64,000 nucleotides of DNA from positions 1 through 64,000 of the forward strand of contig NZ_JASCXX010000017.1 of assembly GCF_030012215.1 (NCBI RefSeq), written 5' to 3'. The notes beneath the pieces were generated by a model. The model had not been told where the DNA came from and did no database searches. It saw only the letters and a list, made by a program, of their open reading frames with translations. Shown here one piece after another: positions 33,505-41,334 of the stretch. The stretch comes from Anaerobaca lacustris. GTDB taxonomy: Bacteria; Planctomycetota; Phycisphaerae; Sedimentisphaerales; Anaerobacaceae. The position numbers were made by a program, and so were the translations under genes. How positions within the stretch are numbered: the stretch's first letter is position 1; each line of letters starts with the position of its first letter.

Positions 33505-34703
33505 CCGAGCATCTCCCTGAAGTGCATCTCACCAAGTGGCATCTCATCGAGCAGCTTGCCGGTCTTTTCAGGGTCGGGCTTCTTGATTTCAGACGAGGGC
33601 ACACCCGGCTTAACCAGATGGACTCCGTCGAGGCAACTGTCGAACAGGTCGATGAAGTAGGGGCTGTGTGTGGTGAAGATGAACTGGTCCTTCCGGCCGG
33701 GGCCGGTCAGCTTCTCGAAGAGTGGCTTGAGATGTCCCACATAGAGCCCGTTCTCCGGTTCTTCGATAATTGTCAGCCCCGGTGGCGAATCATGGTTGGC
33801 GTCTTCGCCGGTGAGAATCAAATAGGCCATCGCCATGAAACGAAGAGTGCCATCGGAAATGCTCTGAACGCCAAATCGATTCCCCTTCTGATCCTCCATG
33901 AACAGGTAGACCGAATCGGGATCCGGAGACGTGTATGTAAACAGATCGAGTCGAGGTTCCAGCGTCTTGATGATCTCAATCAGCTTCTTCTCCGTGCGTG
34001 GCTTCTCGTTGTGCAGCGAAAAATAGGTTCGCGTCAAGTTCTTGCCATCGGAAGACAGCACAGGCGATTCTCGCACGACAACGGGAGAACGCAGAGAATA
34101 TGGACTGAAAGCGTAGTAACTCCAATTGTGGAGGTATTCTCTGAAAAGGCGGGCAAGTCCATCGCTGGCAGGGTGTTGCTGACAGATCGCCGTGGTCCCG
34201 ATAGACAGACGCTCCGTGAAGTGACTCAAGGCAAAACCTTCGGGGTGAAGTCCTGGCTTTCCAGACCAGCCTTCAGAGGCCGATCTGACCTCGCCTCTGC
34301 TGTTCTCCAGAAGGGGCGTCTGCACGAAGCCAACGCCGGTCACCCGGAGTGTTTCTTTCCAAACGGATAGTGCATGCCCATAACCCGACGGTGCAGTGCG
34401 GACAGCGAGGCTTAACGAGTACTCGAAGTCAATCGTGTCGCCTTTGTATGGTAGAGAGCATTCCAGTTCGATCTCGATGTTCTTGTCTGGCGTGTAGACA
34501 TTGCGGATGTTCCACGTCTCGCCGACAGAGGCGCGGATGGCGTCTTCCAGAGAGAGACTGGCGGACAGGCCGAGAAACCGCAGCGCCGAGCACAGGTTCG
34601 TCTTGCCGGCGTTGTTCGGGCCGATCAGGACATTGACGCCGACGGGACGGAATTCTACGTTCAGCAGACTCCTGAAGTTGTTGACGCGGAATCGTTTCAA
34701 CAT
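33501..34703 (-). CDS. AAA15-type ATPase, OLD/RecF-like
   Basis: A 400-residue ABC-type ATPase of the OLD/SMC-like clade. Walker A is IGPNNAGKTNL (about residues 27-37), the signature is VQSISDGTLRFMAMAYLIL, Walker B is LTIIEEPENGLY, and the H-loop is FIFTTHSPYFIDLF. The first line, MLKRFRVNNFRSLLNVEF, is typical of AAA_15/AAA_21 proteins. No TOPRIM domain is fused; the short downstream gene supplies a TOPRIM-like partner. Family members sense phage or DNA structures and activate a nuclease. The ATG at 34703 follows GGAGACAGG, and a separate promoter lies upstream. Lower GC than its neighbours suggests acquisition. Confidence 0.82.
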   Translation of the reverse strand: MLKRFRVNNFRSLLNVEFRPVGVNVLIGPNNAGKTNLCSALRFLGLSASLSLEDAIRASVGETWNIRNVYTPDKNIEIELECSLPYKGDTIDFEYSLSLAVRTAPSGYGHALSVWKETLRVTGVGFVQTPLLENSRGEVRSASEGWSGKPGLHPEGFALSHFTERLSIGTTAICQQHPASDGLARLFREYLHNWSYYAFSPYSLRSPVVVRESPVLSSDGKNLTRTYFSLHNEKPRTEKKLIEIIKTLEPRLDLFTYTSPDPDSVYLFMEDQKGNRFGVQSISDGTLRFMAMAYLILTGEDANHDSPPGLTIIEEPENGLYVGHLKPLFEKLTGPGRKDQFIFTTHSPYFIDLFDSCLDGVHLVKPGVPSSEIKKPDPEKTGKLLDEMPLGEMHFREMLG

Positions 34704-34747
34704 GGCCTGTCTCCGAAAAGCCTGAATTCACAGCCGATTACGCTCCC

Positions 34748-34775
34748 ACTATACCATATCGTCAGTCCAGGACAA
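34748..34775 (-). promoter_or_regulatory. putative promoter of the ATPase/TOPRIM pair
   Basis: On the - strand, TTGTCC (34775-34770), a 16-base spacer and TATAGT (34753-34748), about 45 bases before the ATPase ATG. It gives the pair its own transcription start, separate from the upstream prmC gene. Confidence 0.5.
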
Positions 34776-34801
34776 CATGCAGCTTCGTCCAGGAAGGCGC
34801 G

Positions 34802-35674
34802 TTATGCTCGGCGGGCGATGACGATGCGGTCGTGGTTCTGGTGGTCTTTCTCGACGGTGATGGTGGCGAACAGGGCGGTGCGTTCGAGCAGGTCGCGCAC
34901 GGCCGGACCCTGAGCGTAGCCGATTTCGAGCATCAGGGCGCCGTCGGGTTTGAGGAATCGGTCGATCTGCTCGCAGAGGCGGCGGTAGACGTCGAGGCCG
35001 TCTTCGCCGGCGAGGAGGGCGAGTTGCGGCTCGTAGTCTTTGACGTTCTTGTCGAGCGCTTCGTACTCGGCGGTGCTCACGTACGGCGGGTTGCACACGA
35101 TCAGGTCCCACTGCGTCACGTCGAGCTGCGGCACAAGCGGGTCGAACAGGTCGCCGCAGAGCAGCTCGATCCGGTCGGCGACGCCGTGCTTGTCCACGTT
35201 CCGCGCGGCCACCGCCAGGGCCTTATCGCAGAGGTCCGTGGCCACCAGGCGGGCGTCGGGGCAGCCCTTGGCGATGGCGATGACGATGCAGCCGCAGCCG
35301 GTGCACAGGTCGCAGACATGCTGCTGTCCCTCACGCGTGCGCAGGAATTCGATCGCCCGCTGTACGAGCAGCTCGGTCTCGGGCCGGGGGATCAGGCAGT
35401 CGGCGGTGACCTCCATCTCGAGCGAATAGAACTCCTTCCGCCCGACCAGATAGGCCACGGGCTCGTGGTTTCCGGCCCGCTTGACCAGGTCGTGCAACCG
35501 GTCGAGTGCGTCTTTCTCGACGACGCGGTCGAACTGCGTGTACAGCTCGATCCGTTTGAGACCGAGCACGTGGCTCAGCAGCATCTCGGCGCTGAGGCGC
35601 GGGGCATCGACCTCGTTCTTGGTCAGGTACTCGGCGATCCACGCCAGCAGTTTCCGGATCGTCCAGGCCGTCAT
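34802..35674 (-). CDS. prmC: peptide chain release factor N5-glutamine methyltransferase
   Basis: A 290-residue cytoplasmic methyltransferase that modifies the GGQ glutamine of release factors 1 and 2. The substrate-binding motif NPPYVS is clear (about residue 187), with the SAM loop CDLCTGCGCIVIAIAKG before it and the N-terminal helical domain (WTIRKLLAWIAEYL, then GLKRIELYTQFDR) typical of PrmC. IPRPETELLV is also conserved. The gene begins within the last four bases of comB, so the two are coupled. No prfA gene is next to it here, unlike in many bacteria. Confidence 0.93.
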   Translation of the reverse strand: MTAWTIRKLLAWIAEYLTKNEVDAPRLSAEMLLSHVLGLKRIELYTQFDRVVEKDALDRLHDLVKRAGNHEPVAYLVGRKEFYSLEMEVTADCLIPRPETELLVQRAIEFLRTREGQQHVCDLCTGCGCIVIAIAKGCPDARLVATDLCDKALAVAARNVDKHGVADRIELLCGDLFDPLVPQLDVTQWDLIVCNPPYVSTAEYEALDKNVKDYEPQLALLAGEDGLDVYRRLCEQIDRFLKPDGALMLEIGYAQGPAVRDLLERTALFATITVEKDHQNHDRIVIARRA

Positions 35675-36357
35675 GCGTGCGGCCTCGCGACGAGCAGGCC
35701 GTCCTCGCGGGCCACGCGAATGGCGAAGTCGTACCGGTTGACGTCGAGCGCCATGTCACAATCTTCGGGATGGAAGTGCGGCTGGGCCGGGTCGTAGAAC
35801 TTGCCGACCTGGCCGCTGGCCTGCACGAGCTGCCGCAAGGCGTCGCTGCTCGGCTCGCGGCCCTCCAGCAGGTTCCGCAGATACAGCGCGCACAGTTCGT
35901 CCTCGTCGGTTCGCAGATCGGCGTTCCAGCCCATTGCGACGATTGTCACCAGCGATGGGTTGTCCCGCAGGATCGCCCGGGCGGTGGCCCTGGCGACGAC
36001 GAACGATGCGGCGTAGACGGCGGAGGCCTCCGTCGCGGCCGCGACGCCTGTGGTGCCGGCCCGCGTCGATTGGACGACGACCTTGCCTTCGAGGTCCGCG
36101 CCGGCCATCTCGAAGGGGGAGTTGCCGAAGTCGAAACCTTTGGGCCGGATGCCGTTGACCTCGCCGACGCACAGATCGCCCATGCCCCGGGCCCTTAGCG
36201 CCAGCGCTTCGTCCGGCTCGGCGACCATGACGATCTTGGGCGCGCCGCGCGAGAATGCGACCGCCGCCGTGGTGAACGCCCGAAACACGTCCACGATTAC
36301 CGCGACGCCCCGCGCCCGGCGGGCCCCTTCGAGCAGACTGTCGATCCGAATCTCCAT
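35671..36357 (-). CDS. comB: 2-phosphosulfolactate phosphatase (ComB) family
   Basis: A 228-residue protein of the ComB family, first known for removing phosphate from 2-phosphosulfolactate in coenzyme M synthesis. Family motifs are VIVDVFRAFTTAAVAF near the start, GEVNGIRPKGFDFGNSP, VVQSTRAGTTGV and ALDVNRYDFAIRV at the end. In bacteria outside the methanogens the family is widespread and its substrate is often unclear. No other coenzyme M or sulfolactate genes are in the window, so the role may be different. It is first in a two-gene unit with prmC (4-bp overlap). Confidence 0.85.
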   Translation of the reverse strand: MEIRIDSLLEGARRARGVAVIVDVFRAFTTAAVAFSRGAPKIVMVAEPDEALALRARGMGDLCVGEVNGIRPKGFDFGNSPFEMAGADLEGKVVVQSTRAGTTGVAAATEASAVYAASFVVARATARAILRDNPSLVTIVAMGWNADLRTDEDELCALYLRNLLEGREPSSDALRQLVQASGQVGKFYDPAQPHFHPEDCDMALDVNRYDFAIRVAREDGLLVARPHA

Positions 36358-36466
36358 GCGGCTTCATCCTGACGGTGCTATCGCGTCAGAGGATACCGCA
36401 GGAGAGCTGACAGACAAAGGCAATTCCGGCTCAGACGCCTGCGTCGGCGCCTCGGCCGGTCCGCCG

Positions 36467-36522
36467 AAAAGCAAGACAGCCGCCGATGGAGGCCTCGTGC
36501 TCTGCCTCGATCGACGGCTGTC
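36467..36522 (-). terminator. intrinsic terminator of the PEP-CTERM gene
   Basis: On the - strand GACAGCCGTCGAT (36522-36510) pairs with ATCGGCGGCTGTC (36487-36475) with one G-T mismatch, and is followed by TTGCTTTT (36474-36467). It begins 22 bases after the stop codon. Confidence 0.75.
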
Positions 36523-36544
36523 GATGTGTCGATTCAACTCGTCG

Positions 36545-37264
36545 TTACAGCGTCTTGCGTCGCCGCATCCAACCGACTAGGCCGGCGCCGATGCTGCCCA
36601 GCAGAATCGCGCCCGGAGCGGGAATGACCGGATTCACCTGTTCGATGGTCCCGACGGTCATCTGATCGAAGCCGAAGCCATCCACTCCGCCACTGTCGTT
36701 GCCGAAGACCAGAGACGTGAACGGATTGTCCGTATCGATCAGGCCCCAGAACAGAACGGCGCCGTCCGGAGGCGAGCCCTCGCCCGTACCGGTCGAGTGC
36801 GAAATCGTATAGACGGTGCCGTCGTTCGTCGTGACCGTCATCTGACCGCCGAAATCGCCGACGTCGATCCCGAAGAACCCAAAGGCCGCCACCGGCTCGC
36901 TGAACTCGATCGAGAACGTCCCGGTGTACCCGGTGAGGTACTGGTCCCCGTCGGTGGCGTAGCGGCCACGGAAGACGCCGTCGCCGACTACCATATCACC
37001 GGTGAAGTTCGCGGTGATCGTGCCGCCCGGCACCGGAAAGGTCAACGTCGTGGGCGCCGCACCGACGGTCATTGCCTCGAAGCTCTCCGTCCCGACGCCG
37101 TCGAGCCACGACATGAAGCTGTTGCTGGCTGCAGTCGCGTTCGGCCATGCGGCGAGGGGGACCGTCGGACTGCCGTTCAGGTCCTCACCGAAGAACGTCT
37201 GCGCCGCCTGGGCGCCGATGCCGGACACCAGCACGATCAGACCAATGAAGAACAACCTTTTCAT
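36545..37264 (-). CDS. PEP-CTERM sorting domain protein
   Basis: A 239-residue secreted protein with a signal peptide (MKRLFFIGLIVLVSGIGAQA) and a C-terminal PEP-CTERM tail: IPAPGAILLGSIGAGLVGW followed by MRRRKTL. The tail is the VPxPxA-type motif, a membrane helix and a basic end, recognised by exosortase. The body (about residues 25-205) is beta-rich with FSIEFSEPVAAFGFFGIDVGDFG, as in DUF-type surface proteins of this kind, and its ligand is unknown. No exosortase gene is in the window. The ATG at 37264 has AGGAGAT upstream. A good terminator follows the stop. Confidence 0.88.
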   Translation of the reverse strand: MKRLFFIGLIVLVSGIGAQAAQTFFGEDLNGSPTVPLAAWPNATAASNSFMSWLDGVGTESFEAMTVGAAPTTLTFPVPGGTITANFTGDMVVGDGVFRGRYATDGDQYLTGYTGTFSIEFSEPVAAFGFFGIDVGDFGGQMTVTTNDGTVYTISHSTGTGEGSPPDGAVLFWGLIDTDNPFTSLVFGNDSGGVDGFGFDQMTVGTIEQVNPVIPAPGAILLGSIGAGLVGWMRRRKTL

Positions 37265-37902
37265 CACATCTCCTCTCTGTCAGTGAAACACGAAGACCAC
37301 CCGGATATCCCCGTCCTTGCCGTTGGAGCGGCCCCTTAGGCCACTCCGTTTGCTTTTTCCTGAGATGCGCAAGCTGCTTTGAATTGTGATTACTGCAAAC
37401 CCTGCCTGTGTTTCCTATTTTACCGTTTTTGCCTGATTTGTCAAGGCGTCCCACGGATTATTTTCAGGATTGCCTGGAAAATCAATCATTCCAGGCCAAA
37501 TGAAGCCGGGCTCAGGTTCTGGGTTGGTTGCCAGGCTACTTGGCGACCATCCGATACGTGTCGCGATACCAGCCTCTCGTGCGAGGTTCAACCTCACCGA
37601 TGCGGATGTTATGGGGACTGTACGTGGTCTTGATGGCAGTCGGTTCCATAAAAACAGATAGAATGCGAAATATGGGACGCTTTTTCAGGCTCGGTTGTCC
37701 GATCCGGCCGCCGATGGAGTTTTCGCTTCTGTGGCGGGCGAAAGACTCGTACCGATTCCTAAGGTTGGATTGGACAAGCGATTACCACCGACAGAAAGTA
37801 CTTGAAAGATCGCAGCCGGTCGGGTAGAGACGGGCCGGACGTCCCGTATCGCCCGGTGCGCGGGCGCTGGGAGGTGCGGTCCGACGGTCAGGGAAGGCGG
37901 CG
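37265..37902. other. 638-bp divergent intergenic region
   Basis: Lies between the PEP-CTERM gene (-) and addB (+) and is AT-richer than its surroundings. It contains an 8-bp perfect hairpin, GCCTGGAA (37472-37479) with TTCCAGGC (37489-37496), and an imperfect one at about 37526-37549. A TAGAAT box lies near 37660 without a good -35 partner. Short frames here have no family features or good start sites and were not called. Confidence 0.4.
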
Positions 37903-40900
37903 ATGGCGGTTCGATTTGTTCTGGGCAGGAGCGGGACGGGCAAGACGACGCACTGCGTCGAGGCCGTCGCGCGGGCGCTGCGCGAGCCTTCGGGCCCGTC
38001 GCTGCTGTTTCTGGTGCCCGAGCAGGCGACGTACGAGGCCGAGCGGGCGATCCTGTCGAGCGGTCCGGCGGGCTATCACCGGCTGCGGGTCCTGTCGTTC
38101 AACCGCCTGCAATTCTTCCTGACCGGCCCGGCGGCGGGGCGGACCGTCTCGTCCATCGGCCGGCAGATGATCGTCCACAAGGTCCTGCGCGACTGCCGCG
38201 AGCGGTTGCTGCTCTTTCGCTCGACGGCGCTATTGCCGGGCTTCGCTCGTCAGATCGCCGAGACGATCCGCGAGTTGCACCGCTACAACACGACCCCCGA
38301 CGACCTCGATGTTCTCCAGGCTGTGGGGACGGGGAATGCCTCGCCCGTGGCGGCGATGAAGTTCGCCGACCTGGCCCTGGTCTTCCGCGCGTACACCGAG
38401 TCGATTCGCGGGCGGTTCGTCGATCCCGACGCCCGCGCATCGCTGGCCTGCAAGCGGATCGCCGACGCCGAGTTCCTTCATGGCGCGCAGCTCTGGGTCG
38501 ATGGCTTCGCCGGCTTCACCGGCGCCGAGATGGCGATGCTCGTCGAGTTGCTCAAGGTCGTCGATCGCGCCGAGATCGCGCTGAACCTCGATCCGGCCCT
38601 CGATTGCGGATTGCCGAGTGCAGATTGCGGATTGTCCGGCGGTTTGTTTGAGCCGACGGTGCGGACGTACCGCGAGTTGCTGGCGCGGATCGAGGCGCTC
38701 CAGCTCGACCTTCGCCCGCCGCTGCTGCTCAAAGACGCCAAGCGATTTGCTGACTGTCCGCCGCTGGCGCATGTCGAGAGGAACCTGTTCCGTCCCGGCG
38801 CCGCCCAGGCGAAGGCCGATGGGCGCATCCGCCTGGTGGCGGCGCCCGATGTGCGGAGCGAGGTGCGATTCGTCGCCCGGCAGATCCGAAGGCTGGCCCA
38901 ACGCGAGGGCTATCGCTATCGTGACATTGCCGTCGTCGCCTCGGACCTCGGCCGCTACGAGCATGCCCTCGTCGCCGGCTTCGACGATTACGAGATTCCC
39001 TACTTCATCGACCGGCGCAAGCCGCTGAGCCGGCACCCGGTCGTCGAGCTGGTGACATCGGCCCTGGCGGCGGCGACGGGCGGATTCGCCGGCGCCGACG
39101 TCTTCGCCTACCTCAAGAGCCCGCTGGCCCCGGTCGATCCCGTGCAGGTCGATGCCCTGGAAAACTACTGCCTGGCCTTCGGCGTCGACGGCCGCGACTG
39201 GCTCAAGCCCGAGCCGTGGCGGTTCAGAGGCCCCAACGACACCGACTTCGACGAGGACGCCATCCACAAAATACGCACGGGAGCCCTCGCGCCGCTGCTG
39301 GATTTGCAGGCCGCCGTTGTAGGTCGTGCGTCCCCGCACGACAAGGCGAGCGAGGACGCTCGCCCTACGCGGACGGCCGCCGACTTCACGCGGGCGGTCT
39401 TCACGCTGCTCGATACGCTGAAGGTCCAGCGGACGCTGGCCGACTGGGTCGATGAAGCGCAAGCGGCGGGCGATCTGGCGGCGGCCGACGAGCACAGGCA
39501 GTTCTTCGAGCGGTTCGTGGACGTCTTCGACGAGCTGGTCGAGGTCTTCGGGGCCGATCCGATGCCGCCGGAGGACTTCCTCGCGATCCTGACGGCGGCG
39601 TTCGCGCAGATGACGATGGCGTTTATCCCGCCGAGCCTCGACCAGGTGCTGGTCGGCTCGATCGAGCGCAGCCGGCATCCGAACCTCAAGGCCGTCTTCC
39701 TGCTGGGCGCCACGCAGAAGCAGTTCCCCGTGCCGGTGCCCGCGACGGGCGTGCTGACGGACGCCGACCGCGAACTGGCCGAGACAGCGGGCGTGCGCCT
39801 GGCCCCGGCGACGACGCAGACGCTGGCCGAGCGGCAGTACCTGGCCTATATCGCCTTCACGCGGCCGTCACAGTTTCTGTGCATCAGTCATCCGGCGGCC
39901 GATGAGAAGGGCGGGCCCGTGACGCGGTCGCAGTTCGTCGATGACCTGGCGGACCTGTTCGACGACCTGCCCGTTGACGACGGGGCGGACGCGGCGGACA
40001 TTCATACCGAGGCCGAATTGGCCGAGTGGCTGTGCAGCGGCCTGGGCCGCGACGTCTTCGCACGGGACGAGCGGGCCGATTCGCGGCTCGAAGGGCTGCT
40101 CGGTGCGATGGCGGCCGACCCAGCCCATCGGGCCACCGCCGATTCGGTCGCGGTGTCGCTGGCCTATGACAACGTCGCGACGCTGGCCGGCCCGGTCGTC
40201 GCACGGCTGTTCGCAGGCCCGCTGAAGGGCTCGGCGACGCGGCTGGCGACCTTCGCCGCCTGTCCCTACAAGCACTTCGCCCGCTACGCGCTCGATCTGC
40301 AGCCCCGTCGGGAGTTCAAGCTCGAACCGCTCGACCTGGGCAACTTCTATCACGCCGTGCTCGATGGCCTGCACAAGCGCCTGGCCGCCGACGGGCAGAA
40401 CTTCGCCACCGTCGCCGACGACCGGCTGGGCGAATTGCTGGCCGAGCAGGTCGAGGTCTTCGCTTCGCACGACCCGTTCATTGCCAAGTTCCGGGCGCGC
40501 TGCGAGCACAATGCGTTCATCATCGCCAATGCCGCCGAGACTCTGGGCGAGTGCGTGCTCGACATCGCGCGCATGGCCCGCGCCGGCGCGTTCCGGCCGG
40601 TCCGCTCCGAGCTGCCCTTCGGCGACGTCGCTGACGAGGCGGGCCTCAAGCCGCTGGAGTTGTCCCTGCCCGATGGACGCGCGTTGACGCTGCGCGGCAA
40701 GATCGACCGGCTCGACGTCGCCGAGATCGACGGCCGACGCATCGCCCTGGTTTTCGACTACAAGCGAACGAAGGCCGGCGCGACGTTCGATTGGTCGCAG
40801 TTCCATCACGGCTTGAACGTCCAGCTTCCGATGTACCTGCTGGCCCTGGCCGGCGAGAAGAACATCGACCACGTCGCCGGGGCGTTCTGCCTGCCCATCG

Positions 40901-41334
40901 AACAGACGCCCGACAGCGCCTCGATCGAGACGGTGGCGCAGAAGGCCGAGCGTTCGATCCGCAAGGCCAGGGGCCTGTTCGACGGCCAGTACGCCGGCGG
41001 TCTCGACCCCGAGGCGGGCGCGCATTGGAGCCGGTTCTACAACTTCTGTGTCACGAAGGACGACGGCCAGTACGGGCGCTACGCGACCAGCGGGTCGCTG
41101 AGGCCCGACGACTTCAATCGCGTGCTGGCGTTCACGAGGGAAACGATCGTCGCGCTGGCCGGCGGAATCGTCGGCGGGCGGATCGACGTACATCCCTATC
41201 GGCTGGGCACCGCGTCGGCCTGCTCGTCGTGCGACTTCAAGGCGGTGTGTCGCTTCGACTGGCAGATCAACGACTATCGCTTCCTCGACGCCAAGGGCAA
41301 GCTCGACGTGATCGGAGGGCCGGTGACATCATGA
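37903..41334 (+). CDS. addB: AddB-type subunit of the ATP-dependent helicase/nuclease
   Basis: A 1143-residue subunit of the AddAB recombination nuclease, which resects double-strand breaks to start RecA-dependent repair. Walker A is GRSGTGKTT (about residues 8-16). The C-terminal PD-(D/E)XK nuclease has LRGKIDRLDV and LVFDYKRTKAG. The iron-sulfur cysteines sit in FAACPYKHFARYAL and, near the end, in CSSCDFKAVC. Between about residues 233-245 and 472-490 the frame runs through short repeat elements that do not look like AddB. The gene overlaps addA by four bases. GGAAGG precedes the ATG. Confidence 0.85.
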   Translation: MAVRFVLGRSGTGKTTHCVEAVARALREPSGPSLLFLVPEQATYEAERAILSSGPAGYHRLRVLSFNRLQFFLTGPAAGRTVSSIGRQMIVHKVLRDCRERLLLFRSTALLPGFARQIAETIRELHRYNTTPDDLDVLQAVGTGNASPVAAMKFADLALVFRAYTESIRGRFVDPDARASLACKRIADAEFLHGAQLWVDGFAGFTGAEMAMLVELLKVVDRAEIALNLDPALDCGLPSADCGLSGGLFEPTVRTYRELLARIEALQLDLRPPLLLKDAKRFADCPPLAHVERNLFRPGAAQAKADGRIRLVAAPDVRSEVRFVARQIRRLAQREGYRYRDIAVVASDLGRYEHALVAGFDDYEIPYFIDRRKPLSRHPVVELVTSALAAATGGFAGADVFAYLKSPLAPVDPVQVDALENYCLAFGVDGRDWLKPEPWRFRGPNDTDFDEDAIHKIRTGALAPLLDLQAAVVGRASPHDKASEDARPTRTAADFTRAVFTLLDTLKVQRTLADWVDEAQAAGDLAAADEHRQFFERFVDVFDELVEVFGADPMPPEDFLAILTAAFAQMTMAFIPPSLDQVLVGSIERSRHPNLKAVFLLGATQKQFPVPVPATGVLTDADRELAETAGVRLAPATTQTLAERQYLAYIAFTRPSQFLCISHPAADEKGGPVTRSQFVDDLADLFDDLPVDDGADAADIHTEAELAEWLCSGLGRDVFARDERADSRLEGLLGAMAADPAHRATADSVAVSLAYDNVATLAGPVVARLFAGPLKGSATRLATFAACPYKHFARYALDLQPRREFKLEPLDLGNFYHAVLDGLHKRLAADGQNFATVADDRLGELLAEQVEVFASHDPFIAKFRARCEHNAFIIANAAETLGECVLDIARMARAGAFRPVRSELPFGDVADEAGLKPLELSLPDGRALTLRGKIDRLDVAEIDGRRIALVFDYKRTKAGATFDWSQFHHGLNVQLPMYLLALAGEKNIDHVAGAFCLPIEQTPDSASIETVAQKAERSIRKARGLFDGQYAGGLDPEAGAHWSRFYNFCVTKDDGQYGRYATSGSLRPDDFNRVLAFTRETIVALAGGIVGGRIDVHPYRLGTASACSSCDFKAVCRFDWQINDYRFLDAKGKLDVIGGPVTS
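38602..38634 (+). repeat. short direct repeat inside addB
   Basis: GATTGCGGATTG occurs twice (38602-38613 and 38623-38634), separated by nine bases. In protein terms it gives DCGLPSADCGL. The repeated unit is unlike its surroundings and looks like inserted repetitive sequence that keeps the reading frame. Confidence 0.5.
39319..39367 (+). repeat. palindromic REP-like element inserted in frame in addB
   Basis: A 49-bp element bounded by GTAGG and CCTAC, holding two perfect 8-bp hairpins back to back: GTCGTGCG/CGCACGAC and GGCGAGCG/CGCTCGCC. It is translated as VGRASPHDKASEDARPT within AddB. Elements of this form are usually intergenic in GC-rich bacteria. Confidence 0.65.

Noticed and set aside
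37528-37827. 99-codon + strand frame in the region before addB
   Set aside because: No ribosome binding site, no domain, and composition unlike neighbouring genes.
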